From Allorhodoferax sp032337135 (GTDB taxonomy: Bacteria > Pseudomonadota > Gammaproteobacteria > Burkholderiales > Burkholderiaceae_C): a DNA stretch of 64,000 nucleotides. Positions 33,513-41,692 of the stretch are shown here, piece after piece. The stretch's first letter is position 1. Each line of letters starts with the position of its first letter. The notes under the pieces were generated by a model. The model was not told the origin of the DNA. It searched no databases and saw only the letters and a program-made list of their open reading frames with translations. Position numbers and translations under genes: made by a program. The stretch covers positions 124,001 through 188,000 of the forward strand of contig NZ_JAVXZZ010000001.1 in NCBI RefSeq assembly GCF_032337135.1, given 5' to 3'.

Positions 33513-35456
33513 ATGAACGCCATGAAATCTTCCATCACCACGCTGACAGACATTGTCGCAACCGAGCAGCAAGGCCCCTGCATACCCACCGGCATCAACA
33601 GCACCTATGACCTGTTGATGCGCGGTGCAGCACTGGGCTCAGACCGCCCTGCACTGTCCTTCTTCCTGCGTACCGAGGACCACACCCGGCCCCACACCTG
33701 GACCTACACGCACTGGAGTCAGGCTATCGTTCAGGCAGCAAACATGTTCCGCAGCCTGGGGGTGCAGCGCGACACAGTGATTGCCTACATACTGCCCAAT
33801 CTGCCGGAAACCCATCTGACCATTTGGGGAGGCGAGACCGCCGGCATCGTCATGGCGATCAACCCGCTGCTGGAGCCGGCCATGATGTCGGAACTGCTCA
33901 AGGCCGCGAAACCCCGAATGCTGGTCACACTGGCGCCCACGCCAGGCACTGACATTTGGCAAAAAGTAGTGCAAGCCATCCACGGCGTTGACTCCCTGGA
34001 ACGCGTCCTGACTGTCACCCCCCTGAAGTACCTCCCAGGCCCACTCTCTGGTGCACTGGCATGGATCCACCAACTGCGCACACCCCGGTGCATTGGCAAA
34101 GTGCGCGTGGATTCCATGGAGCGCGCATTGCGTCACCATCGTTCTGACCGATTGACCTTTGCCCCACCGAAACTGGACGACACAGCCTCATATTTCTGTA
34201 CCGGAGGAACAACAGGGCTGCCGAAAATTGCCGTGCGCAGCCATCGCACCGAAGTGGCGAATGCCCTGCAGGTGGCCGCCGTATTTGGCGAAGACCTCTA
34301 CGACAAGAACAGCAACCTGTTCTGTGGCTTGCCGCTCTTTCACGTCAATGCCCAGATCGGCACCGGACTGACGCCCTGGTCCGCTGGTGCCCATGTGATC
34401 CTGGGTACTCCGCAGGGATACCGCGCTCCGGGGTTGTTGCAACGCTTTTGGGAGATTGTTGCGCACCACCGCATCGTCACCTTTTCCGGGGTACCGACGG
34501 TGTATGCAGCACTGCTTCAATTTCCGCCAAAAGACAGCGACATCCGCACGGTCCGATTCGGCGTTTGCGGCGCAGCCCCCATGCCGATGGAGTTGTACCA
34601 CCGCTTCCAGAAGGAGACTGGCATCAAGGTGATCGAAGGCTATGGGCTCACCGAGGGGGGATGCGTATCCAGTCTGAATCCGATACGTGGTGAAGCCAGA
34701 TTTGGCAGTATCGGAATGCGTTTGCCATGGCAGCCGATGCGGATTGCCATCCTGGACGAGACCGGGCGATGGGTACGCGACGCCAAGACCGACGAATCCG
34801 GTGTCATCGCCATTCGCGGACCCAATCTCTTCAAGGGCTACCTCGATCATCAGCACAACCAAGGACTTTGGCTTTATGCACCTGAAGACACCCAGAAAGC
34901 GCAACCCTGGTTGAACACCGGAGACCTCGGCAGGGTCGATGGCGAAGGGTACTACTGGTTAACCGGGCGCAAGAAAGAACTCATTATCCGCGGCGGGCAC
35001 AACATTGATCCCAAGCAGATAGAGGAAGCCCTGTCTTCCCACCCATGTGTCGCACTGGCTGCCGCAGTGGGGCGCCCCGATGCCTATTCGGGAGAAGTAC
35101 CTGTTGCCTACGTGCAGTTGCGTCCGGGTCTGAGCGCCAGTTCGTCCGAGCTGCTGGCATATGCCACTGAAAAGCTCAGAGAGCGTGCGGCAGTCCCCAA
35201 GGAGGTGTGCATCCTGGATGCCCTGCCCGTGACAGCGATTGGCAAGATCTTCAAACCAGCGCTGATGCAAATCGAAATTTCCGCCGTGGTGCAGGACCAG
35301 GCAAAAAAGCTGGGCATACCTCTGCGCAACGTTCGGGTTGTCCTGGACCCAACCAAAGGCTTTGTCGCCTTTTGGTCGGTACAGGAAGGCGATTCCGCCG
35401 CTCTGGAACGTGCATTGGGCGAATTTACTTTTGCATGGATGAAAGAGTCACCATGA
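33513..35456 (+). CDS. AMP-forming acyl-CoA synthetase (fatty acyl type)
   Basis: 647 aa. ANL-superfamily motifs in order: the P-loop CTGGTTGLPK (about residues 229-238), the GYGLTEGG adenylation motif, NTGDLG, the hinge 'GRKKELIIRGGHNIDPKQIEE', and a catalytic Lys in AIGKIFK. It activates a carboxylic acid to its CoA thioester; length and sequence suggest fatty or aryl-alkanoic acids. Located directly after tetR, it could activate the aromatic substrate or the acid released by the FAH-type hydrolase. The last 3 bp overlap a possible downstream start (ATGA). GC is visibly lower than in housekeeping genes nearby. Confidence 0.88.
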   Translation: MNAMKSSITTLTDIVATEQQGPCIPTGINSTYDLLMRGAALGSDRPALSFFLRTEDHTRPHTWTYTHWSQAIVQAANMFRSLGVQRDTVIAYILPNLPETHLTIWGGETAGIVMAINPLLEPAMMSELLKAAKPRMLVTLAPTPGTDIWQKVVQAIHGVDSLERVLTVTPLKYLPGPLSGALAWIHQLRTPRCIGKVRVDSMERALRHHRSDRLTFAPPKLDDTASYFCTGGTTGLPKIAVRSHRTEVANALQVAAVFGEDLYDKNSNLFCGLPLFHVNAQIGTGLTPWSAGAHVILGTPQGYRAPGLLQRFWEIVAHHRIVTFSGVPTVYAALLQFPPKDSDIRTVRFGVCGAAPMPMELYHRFQKETGIKVIEGYGLTEGGCVSSLNPIRGEARFGSIGMRLPWQPMRIAILDETGRWVRDAKTDESGVIAIRGPNLFKGYLDHQHNQGLWLYAPEDTQKAQPWLNTGDLGRVDGEGYYWLTGRKKELIIRGGHNIDPKQIEEALSSHPCVALAAAVGRPDAYSGEVPVAYVQLRPGLSASSSELLAYATEKLRERAAVPKEVCILDALPVTAIGKIFKPALMQIEISAVVQDQAKKLGIPLRNVRVVLDPTKGFVAFWSVQEGDSAALERALGEFTFAWMKESP

Positions 35457-35614
35457 AACAACACCATGTGCTGCCAGGGTGGGCGACAGCCACCGCTCAT
35501 AGTTCTTCCAATAGCAAAGAACTCAATAGTCAAAAAGCAAACCGTAGGAACAGTCCATCTCGTGCATTGATCGCATTGAATCCACCATCAGCATTGAATG
35601 ACTTGAAACCGACT

Positions 35615-36199
35615 ATGAAACTGAAGAAAAGACTCTTGGTTTGGTCAACACTGCTCGTGTTGTGCCTACAACCATCCGCCTATGCACTTGACATTGCCGG
35701 CATGAAGATTGATGACGATGCAGAGATAGAAAATTCACACCTGAAGCTAAACGGCGCAGGCATAGCCTACAAGGCGGTTTTCAAGGTCTACGTAGCTGCA
35801 CTGTATACCTCTGGGAAAGTATCTTCTTTCGATGAAGTCATCAGCGTGCCAGGACCCAAAAGGGTTGCGCTAACGTTTATAAGAAATGTGGAGAGCGGCA
35901 CACTCATCCGCATCCTGTCTCAAAGCATCCAAGACAACACCCAGAAGAGTGAGATGAGCAAGATCATTCCTGGCCTTATCCGACTCAGTGAGATGTTCAG
36001 TGCCAATAAAAACATCGCTGTGGGTGATGTAGTTACCGTGGACTGGATACCAGGCATGGGTACGGTAATTCGCGTGCAGGGCAAGCAACAAGGTGCCCCC
36101 ATCAAGGACCCCGATTTTTTCCGAGCCCTGGTTTCTGTTTGGGTGGGCAATTTCCCGGCCGAATTTCATCTGAAGGATGCGCTGCTTGGCATTAAGTAA
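35615..36199 (+). CDS. Exported chalcone-isomerase-fold protein
   Basis: 194 aa from ATG 35615, chosen because it begins a signal peptide (about residues 1-25, ending SAYA). An earlier in-frame ATG at 35453 overlaps the ligase stop but would put about 54 low-complexity residues before the signal. The mature part ('LNGAGIAYKAVFKVYVAALYT', 'KRVALTFIRNVE', 'DVVTVDWIPGMGT') fits the bacterial chalcone isomerase-like family, periplasmic proteins of mostly unknown function. It is one of the most AT-rich genes of the window and ends the islet. A hairpin (CACCTCA-tttc-TGAGGTG, 36215-36232) follows it but has no T-run. Confidence 0.8.
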   Translation: MKLKKRLLVWSTLLVLCLQPSAYALDIAGMKIDDDAEIENSHLKLNGAGIAYKAVFKVYVAALYTSGKVSSFDEVISVPGPKRVALTFIRNVESGTLIRILSQSIQDNTQKSEMSKIIPGLIRLSEMFSANKNIAVGDVVTVDWIPGMGTVIRVQGKQQGAPIKDPDFFRALVSVWVGNFPAEFHLKDALLGIK

Positions 36200-36250
36200 G
36201 CGAAGCTGACTGCACCTCATTTCTGAGGTGTAGTTCAACCGCCACACCTT

Positions 36251-36283
36251 TGTCACGCTTTCGTCACAAGCCCCCGCCATCAT
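36251..36283 (+). promoter_or_regulatory. Pho box and -10 hexamer of glpQ
   Basis: TGTCA (36251-36255) and CGTCA (36262-36266) are direct half-sites with the 11-bp period of PhoB boxes. CATCAT at 36278-36283, about 11 bp on, is a plausible -10 (4 of 6). The spacing is close to that found at phoX in this window. The ATG follows 37 bp after the -10. Confidence 0.65.
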
Positions 36284-36319
36284 CGGCCGCTTGTTCCACC
36301 ACCCCTCGCGGGAAGCTTC

Positions 36320-37495
36320 ATGACCACGATGCGTTTTTCTTCCACAGCTATAGCACTGTCCATCGCGGCCCTGCTGTCGGCCTGCGCCACCACCGGCTCG
36401 CAGACTTCCGCCTACCCCACGCTGGGCGGTGCCAAGCCGCTGGTCATTGGCCACCGCGGCGCCAGCGGCTACATGCCCGAGCACACGCTGGCTGCGTACA
36501 AGAAAGCCATCGAGCTCGGCGCCGACTTCATCGAACCTGATCTGGTGTCCACCAAGGACGGCGAACTGGTCGCACGCCACGAACCCAACATCACGGCCAC
36601 CACCGACGTCTCCAAGCGCCCCGAGTTCGCCAACCGCAAGACCACGCGCATGGTCGACGGCGTGAAGGAAACCGGCTGGTTTGTCACCGACTTCACCCTG
36701 GCTGAACTGCGCACCCTGCGTGCCGTGCAGCCCAACCCGGCGCGAGACAAGTCCTACGACGGCCAGTTCCAAGTACCCACCTTCCGCGAAATCCTGAACC
36801 TGGCCAAGGAAGAGTCCGCCAAGCGCGGCCGCACCATTGGCGTGTACCCCGAAACCAAGCACCCGTCGTACCACATCACCGAAGGGTTGATGCTGGAGCC
36901 CAAGCTGCTGAAGGTCCTGGCCGAGTACGGCTACACCAAGAAGGACTCGCCCATCATCATCCAGTCGTTCGAAGTGTCCAACCTGAAGGAGTTGCGCGGC
37001 CAGACCCAAGTGCGCCTGGTGCAGCTCATCGACGGCGACGATGTCGATTCCATGGGTGAGGTCACCCTGGTCGCGCCCTTCGACCGACCCTACGACTTTG
37101 CCCTGGCGCGCGACAAGCGCACCTTCAAGGACATGCTGACGCCTGCAGGCTTGGCCGAGATCCGCACCTACGCCGATGGCATCGGCCCGTGGAAGCCCTA
37201 CCTCGCCAGCGGCGCGCACGTGCTGGGTGCCGACGGCAAGCCCAAGGACCTCAATGGCGACGGCAAGATCACCGATGCTGACCGCGTGGCCCTGCCCCCC
37301 ACCAACGTTGTGAAGGACGCCCATGCTGCTGGCCTGTTCGTGCACGCCTACACCTTCCGCAACGAGCAGCCGCTGCTGCTGTCCGACTACAAGGGCGACC
37401 CCAAGGCCGAATACAAGCGCTTCTACGCGCTGGGCGTGGACGGCCTGTTCAGCGACTTCGCCGACACCGCCGTCGCTGCGCGCGACGGCATGTAA
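36320..37495 (+). CDS. glpQ: Glycerophosphodiester phosphodiesterase, lipoprotein
   Basis: 391 aa. The signal has a lipobox LSAC (Cys22), so it is probably a periplasm-facing lipoprotein. The GDPD TIM barrel shows HRGASGYMPEHT, the metal pair in IEPDLV, and HEP, all catalytic. An EF-hand-like calcium loop, DLNGDGKITDAD, lies in the C-terminal third; E. coli GlpQ also needs Ca. It hydrolyses glycerophosphodiesters to glycerol-3-phosphate and an alcohol, scavenging phosphate from phospholipid debris. Start choice: ATG 36320 (ATG 36329 possible). The Pho box upstream suits that role. Confidence 0.94.
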   Translation: MTTMRFSSTAIALSIAALLSACATTGSQTSAYPTLGGAKPLVIGHRGASGYMPEHTLAAYKKAIELGADFIEPDLVSTKDGELVARHEPNITATTDVSKRPEFANRKTTRMVDGVKETGWFVTDFTLAELRTLRAVQPNPARDKSYDGQFQVPTFREILNLAKEESAKRGRTIGVYPETKHPSYHITEGLMLEPKLLKVLAEYGYTKKDSPIIIQSFEVSNLKELRGQTQVRLVQLIDGDDVDSMGEVTLVAPFDRPYDFALARDKRTFKDMLTPAGLAEIRTYADGIGPWKPYLASGAHVLGADGKPKDLNGDGKITDADRVALPPTNVVKDAHAAGLFVHAYTFRNEQPLLLSDYKGDPKAEYKRFYALGVDGLFSDFADTAVAARDGM

Positions 37496-37526
37496 GCCAT
37501 CGGCGCGGCAGCAGCGCGCGTTGTCT

Positions 37527-37560
37527 AGCCCCGGCAGTTGCGGTCTGCCGGGGCTTTATT
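37527..37560 (+). terminator. Terminator of glpQ
   Basis: Perfect 11-bp stem AGCCCCGGCAG / CTGCCGGGGCT with a 7-nt loop, then TTATT. It lies 31 bp beyond the glpQ stop. Confidence 0.8.
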
Positions 37561-37563
37561 CTT

Positions 37564-37590
37564 GCTATTGTTTCAGTAGCTGCCTACGCA
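37564..37590 (+). repeat. 27-nt interspersed hairpin element, copy E
   Basis: GCTAT, 7-nt loop (tgtttca), GTAGC, TG, CCTACGCA. It lies between the convergent glpQ and monooxygenase-fold genes, 4 bp after the glpQ terminator. Confidence 0.7.
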
Positions 37591-37643
37591 ATGAATACCA
37601 GGGGTTTCGCCACTATTTGACCATCAAGCCGAGCGATGGAGCA

Positions 37644-37961
37644 CTACAGACTGTAGTCCCGTTCCACCTTGGCAATGCGGGTCGTGAAGGCGCTGTACCA
37701 CTGGGCACGGCCTTGGCGCTGCGCTTCCAGATGCTCGGCGTTGGCCTTCCAGGCGCGGATGGATTTCAGGTCTTTCCAGTACGACACGGTAATGCCGACC
37801 TCGTTGCGGGCCGACTCCGCCCCCAGGAAACCGGGCTGCTGCTGTGCCAACGCCACCATGCGCTCAGCCATGGCGGCGTAGCCGTGGTCGCCCTCGGTGC
37901 GCGTGCTGGTGAAGATGACGGCGTAGTACGGCGGCGGTGGGGTCTTCGCTATCAGCGACAT
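37644..37961 (-). CDS. Antibiotic biosynthesis monooxygenase (ABM)-fold protein
   Basis: 105 aa from ATG 37961 with AAGGA 8 nt upstream. It is a single dimeric ferredoxin-like ABM domain ('YYAVIFTSTRTEGDHGYAAMAERMVALAQQQPGFLG' region, then 'GITVSYWKDLKSIRAWKANAEH'). Such proteins are small oxygenases, haem-degrading or stress proteins, and the exact role is unknown. It follows uvrD by 14 bp on the same strand and is probably co-transcribed with it. Confidence 0.85.
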   Translation of the reverse strand: MSLIAKTPPPPYYAVIFTSTRTEGDHGYAAMAERMVALAQQQPGFLGAESARNEVGITVSYWKDLKSIRAWKANAEHLEAQRQGRAQWYSAFTTRIAKVERDYSL

Positions 37962-37975
37962 GGTTGAGGTCCTTC

Positions 37976-40357
37976 TCAAACGGGCGTGAGCTTGGCCACG
38001 CTCAGCGCCAGCCACTTGGCACCGTGGCGCGGAAAGTCGATGTGCGCACGGGCGTCCGCCCCCACGCCTTCGATGGCCAGTACCGTGCCCTCGCCGAACT
38101 TGTTGTGGAACACCTTCTGGCCCTTTTTGAGGCCACTGTCGCCCTCACTCTTGCGCGCCACTTCGGGCAACTTCTCGGTGCCAAATTGCACACCAGCCCG
38201 CGGAGAATATACGGAAGCAGCTCCTGAATTCGTAGCGTATCCACCGCCCCAGCTGCGCTGCGCCGTCATCGGGTTGAGCGCGGCAGCGCGTGGGCTGAGC
38301 CACTTGAGGCAACCTTCGGGTAGCTCGTCGAGGAAGCGGCTGCTGGGGTTGTAGCGGGTCTGGCCGTGCAGCATGCGCGTCTGGGCCAGCGTCAGGTACA
38401 GGCGCTTGCGCGCGCGGGTGATGGCCACGTACATGAGGCGGCGCTCTTCCTCTAGGCCGTCGCGGTCGTTCATGGAGTTTTCGTGCGGGAACAGGCCTTC
38501 TTCCAGGCCGGTGATGAACACGCAGTCAAACTCCAGCCCCTTGGCCGAGTGCACGGTCATGAGCTGGATGGCTTCCTGCCCGGCCTGGGCCATGTTGTCG
38601 CCGGCCTCCAGCGCCGCGTGGGTCAGGAAGGCGGCCAGGGGCGACAGGGTTTCGCCGGTGTCACCGAACTCGGCGGCGTCGGCACCCTCTGGCCCCGCAC
38701 CCGCAGCCTGCGCCGCCGGGCTGCGCAAGGCGGCCTCCATGCCGGGTGCTTCGCGGCCAAATCCTTCCTGCATGACAAAGCTCTCGGCGGCGTTGACCAG
38801 TTCTTCCAGGTTTTCCAGCCGGTCTTCGCCTTCCTTGTCCAGACGGTAGTGTTCGATGAGGCCGCTGTGTTCCAGCACCAGTTTCACGATCTCGCTGAGG
38901 CGCAAGTTGCCGGTCTGCTCACGCATCACGTCCACCTTGGCCACGAAGGTCGCCATGGCGGTGCCGGCGCGGCCCGTGAGTGAACTCACGGCGTCGTGCA
39001 GCGAACAGCCCACATCGCGGGCGATGTCCTGCAACTGTTCGATGGAGCGCGCCCCGATGCCGCGCGCCGGGAAGTTCACCACGCGCAGGAAGCTGGTGTC
39101 GTCATTGGGGTTCTCCAGCAGGCGCAGGTAGGCTAGCGCGTGCTTGATTTCGGCACGCTCGAAGAAGCGCAGGCCGCCATACACGCGGTAAGGCAGACCG
39201 GCGTTGAACAGCGCGGTTTCCACCACGCGGCTTTGCGCGTTGGAACGGTACAGGATGGCGATCTCGTTCTTGGGCACCTCGTCACGCACCAGCTGCTTGA
39301 TCTCGTCCACCACCCAGCGCGCCTCGTCGAAGTCGGTCGGGTTGGACACCACACGCACCGGCTCGCCCGCGCCCTGGTCGGTGCGCAGGTTCTTGCCCAG
39401 GCGGTTGGCGTTGTGGCCGATCAGCGCGTTGGCCGAGTCGAGGATGTTGCTGAAGGAGCGGTAGTTCTGCTCCAGCTTGATCTGGTGGCGCACGCCGAAC
39501 TCGCGCACGAAGTCGGCCATGTTGCCCACGCGCGCGCCGCGAAAGGCGTAGATGCTCTGGTCGTCGTCGCCAACGGCCAGCACGGAACCGGCATCGACCA
39601 CGCGGCCTTCAGGCTCGCTCTGCCCGGCCAACAGCTTGATCCAGGCGTACTGCAGCTTGTTGGTGTCCTGGAACTCGTCGATCAAGATGTGGCGAAACCG
39701 GCGCTGGTAGTGCGCGCGGATCGGGTCGTTGTCGCGCAGCAGCTCGAATGAACGTAGCATCAGTTCGCCAAAGTCCACCACCCCTTCGCGCTGGCACTGC
39801 TCTTCGTACAGCTGGTACAGCTCAACCTTCTTGCGGGTGTCGGGGTCGCGTGCGTCCAGTTTATGCGGGCGCAGACCGTCTTCCTTGCAGCCGGCAATGA
39901 ACCAGGCCAGCTGCTTCGGAGGGAAGCGCTCGTCGTCCACCTTGTGCTGCTTGCACAGGCGCTTGATGGCACTGAGCTGGTCTTGCGTGTCCAGGATCTG
40001 GAAGCTCTGCGGCAGGTTGGCCAGCTTGTAGTGGGCGCGCAGGAAGCGGTTGCACAGGCCGTGGAAGGTTCCGATCCACATGCCGCGTGCATTGATGGGC
40101 AGCATGGCCTGCAGCCGCGTGAGCATTTCCTTGGCGGCCTTGTTGGTGAAGGTCACGGCCAGGATGCCCGCTGGGGACACATGCCCCTGGCTCAGCAGCC
40201 AGGCAATGCGCGTGGTCAGCACCCGGGTCTTGCCAGAGCCTGCCCCGGCGAGGATGAGTGCATGCTCGTCGGGCAGGGTGACCGCGGCGAGTTGCTCATC
40301 GTTCAGATTGGCCAACAGCGCGGCAGACGGAACTTCGGAGGAGACAGGGGCAAACAT
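37976..40357 (-). CDS. uvrD: UvrD-type superfamily 1 DNA helicase
   Basis: 793 aa from ATG 40357. SF1A motifs in order: GAGSGKT (Walker A, about residues 37-43), 'FTNKAAKEM', DEFQDTN (Walker B), GDDDQSIYAFRGA, 'LEQNYRS', 'TVHSAKGLEFD', and 'VAITRARKRLYL'. A C-terminal Tudor-like segment closes the protein ('GQKVFHNKFGEGTVLAIEG'). It unwinds DNA in mismatch and nucleotide-excision repair. A copy of the 27-nt element (38210-38236) encodes about residues 708-716 in the disordered linker before the C-terminal domain ('YATNSGAASVYS'). Confidence 0.95.
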   Translation of the reverse strand: MFAPVSSEVPSAALLANLNDEQLAAVTLPDEHALILAGAGSGKTRVLTTRIAWLLSQGHVSPAGILAVTFTNKAAKEMLTRLQAMLPINARGMWIGTFHGLCNRFLRAHYKLANLPQSFQILDTQDQLSAIKRLCKQHKVDDERFPPKQLAWFIAGCKEDGLRPHKLDARDPDTRKKVELYQLYEEQCQREGVVDFGELMLRSFELLRDNDPIRAHYQRRFRHILIDEFQDTNKLQYAWIKLLAGQSEPEGRVVDAGSVLAVGDDDQSIYAFRGARVGNMADFVREFGVRHQIKLEQNYRSFSNILDSANALIGHNANRLGKNLRTDQGAGEPVRVVSNPTDFDEARWVVDEIKQLVRDEVPKNEIAILYRSNAQSRVVETALFNAGLPYRVYGGLRFFERAEIKHALAYLRLLENPNDDTSFLRVVNFPARGIGARSIEQLQDIARDVGCSLHDAVSSLTGRAGTAMATFVAKVDVMREQTGNLRLSEIVKLVLEHSGLIEHYRLDKEGEDRLENLEELVNAAESFVMQEGFGREAPGMEAALRSPAAQAAGAGPEGADAAEFGDTGETLSPLAAFLTHAALEAGDNMAQAGQEAIQLMTVHSAKGLEFDCVFITGLEEGLFPHENSMNDRDGLEEERRLMYVAITRARKRLYLTLAQTRMLHGQTRYNPSSRFLDELPEGCLKWLSPRAAALNPMTAQRSWGGGYATNSGAASVYSPRAGVQFGTEKLPEVARKSEGDSGLKKGQKVFHNKFGEGTVLAIEGVGADARAHIDFPRHGAKWLALSVAKLTPV
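38210..38236 (-). repeat. 27-nt interspersed hairpin element, copy F, inside uvrD
   Basis: Minus strand: GCTAC, 7-nt loop (gaattca), GGAGC, TG, CTTCCGTA. In frame, sense orientation, in the low-conservation linker of UvrD. Arms have one or two mismatches. Confidence 0.5.
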
Positions 40358-40431
40358 GATGGGGATTGTAGAAACCCCCACCGGCCACGGGCGAACAAAC
40401 AACAGTCAGCACCCCACCGCAGAAGAAATAA

Positions 40432-40499
40432 TTGCAGGGTTTCGACCGTTTTGTATACAATCAATCACCGGGCCCAAGCATTTGGCTGCCCGGTTTTTT
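40432..40499 (+). promoter_or_regulatory. guaC leader: promoter, palindrome and promoter-proximal terminator
   Basis: TTGCAG (40432-40437) and TACAAT (40456-40461) form a plausible promoter with an 18-bp spacer. The palindrome TTGTATACAA (40451-40460) overlaps its -10. Transcription would start near 40467. There a stem ACCGGGC (40467-40473) / GCCCGGT (40488-40494), extended inside by CCAA/TTGG, is followed by T6, which is a strong intrinsic terminator. The guaC ATG is about 96 bp further on. No other plus-strand transcript needs ending here, so attenuation is likely. The trigger is unknown. Confidence 0.6.
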
Positions 40500-40595
40500 G
40501 TTTCTGCGCTCCTCCAATACAGCGCCACCTGAAACAACGCCGGCACCAATCCAAGCGCCCACTTTCTTTTCACATCGAAACTGGAGCTTGGAATC

Positions 40596-41573
40596 ATGGA
40601 AATCTTTGACTACGACAACATCCTGCTGCTGCCACGCAAGTGCCGGGTAGAGAGCCGCAGTGAGTGCGACGCTGGCATGGAGCTCGGCGGACGCAAGTTC
40701 CGCCTGCCGGTTGTCCCGGCGAACATGAAGACGGTGGTGGACGAGTCCATCTGCGTCTGGCTGGCGCAGAACAACTACTTCTACGTCATGCACCGCTTCG
40801 ATCTGGACAATGTCCAGTTCGTGCGCGACATGCACAAACAAGGCCTGTTCGCCTCGATCTCGCTGGGCGTGAAGCAGCCGGACTACGCCACTGTGGACAC
40901 GCTGGTGGCCGAGGGGCTGACCCCCGAGTACATCACCATCGACATTGCCCATGGCCATGCCGACAGCGTGAAGAACATGATCGTGTACCTGAAGGAAAAG
41001 CTGCCCAAGAGCTTTGTCATCGCTGGCAACGTGGCCACCCCCGAAGCCGTGATCGACCTCGAGAACTGGGGCGCCGACGCCACCAAGGTGGGTGTGGGCC
41101 CTGGCAAGGTGTGCATCACCAAGCTCAAGACCGGCTTTGGCACCGGTGGCTGGCAGTTGTCGGCCCTGAAGTGGTGCGCACGCGTGGCCACCAAGCCCAT
41201 CATTGCCGACGGCGGCATCCGCAGCCATGGCGACATCGCCAAGAGCATCCGCTTCGGCGCCACCATGGTCATGATTGGCTCGCTGTTTGCCGGCCACGAG
41301 GAGAGCCCGGGCAAGACCGTGGAAGTGGACGGCCAGATCTTCAAGGAATACTACGGCTCGGCCTCGGACTTCAACAAAGGCGAGTACAAGCACGTCGAAG
41401 GCAAGCGCATCCTGGAGCCCGTAAAGGGCAAGCTGGCCGACACGCTGATCGAAATGGAACAGGACGTGCAGAGCTCCATTTCCTACGCGGGAGGCAAGAA
41501 ACTGATGGATATCCGCAAGGTCAACTACGTCATCCTGGGTGGGGACAACGCTGGCGAACACCTGCTGATGTAA
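40596..41573 (+). CDS. guaC: GMP reductase
   Basis: 325 aa, the length of the short bacterial (type 2) GMP reductases, lacking the CBS domains of IMP dehydrogenase. The IMPDH/GMPR barrel is evident: 'VVPANMKTVV', 'DIAHGHAD', the catalytic Cys loop GPGKVCIT near residue 172, 'IIADGGIRSHGDIAKSIRFGA', and a C-terminal flap 'EGKRILEPVKG'. It reduces GMP to IMP and ammonia with NADPH, rebalancing purine pools. GGAG sits 8 nt before the ATG. A possible attenuator in the leader suggests purine-responsive control. Confidence 0.93.
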   Translation: MEIFDYDNILLLPRKCRVESRSECDAGMELGGRKFRLPVVPANMKTVVDESICVWLAQNNYFYVMHRFDLDNVQFVRDMHKQGLFASISLGVKQPDYATVDTLVAEGLTPEYITIDIAHGHADSVKNMIVYLKEKLPKSFVIAGNVATPEAVIDLENWGADATKVGVGPGKVCITKLKTGFGTGGWQLSALKWCARVATKPIIADGGIRSHGDIAKSIRFGATMVMIGSLFAGHEESPGKTVEVDGQIFKEYYGSASDFNKGEYKHVEGKRILEPVKGKLADTLIEMEQDVQSSISYAGGKKLMDIRKVNYVILGGDNAGEHLLM

Positions 41574-41606
41574 GCCCCCCGGATACCCGTCAGGGTTTCG
41601 ACAGCC

Positions 41607-41655
41607 ACAGCGCTGCATGCTGCCGAAAGGTGGGCCTGCAGCGCTGTATTCTTTT
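41607..41655 (+). terminator. Terminator-like inverted repeat after guaC
   Basis: Perfect 11-bp arms ACAGCGCTGCA (41607-41617) and TGCAGCGCTGT (41637-41647) around a 19-nt loop, then ATTCTTTT. It probably ends the guaC transcript. Confidence 0.6.
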
Positions 41656-41692
41656 GGGCTGGCACAGGTGGCATTTGAGGGCAGGAGGTCGC

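Noticed and set aside
35498..35520. Possible ninth copy of the 27-nt element (GCTAT on the minus strand at 35511-35515)
   Set aside because: The second arm does not pair at a 7-nt loop and the tail does not fit; too diverged to count.
35453..35614. Upstream ATG overlapping the ligase stop as start of the chalcone-isomerase-like gene
   Set aside because: It would place about 54 unconserved residues before a clear signal peptide beginning at 35615.
36214..36233. Hairpin after the chalcone-isomerase-like gene as a terminator
   Set aside because: Stem is perfect but there is no T-run; left as an unassigned hairpin.
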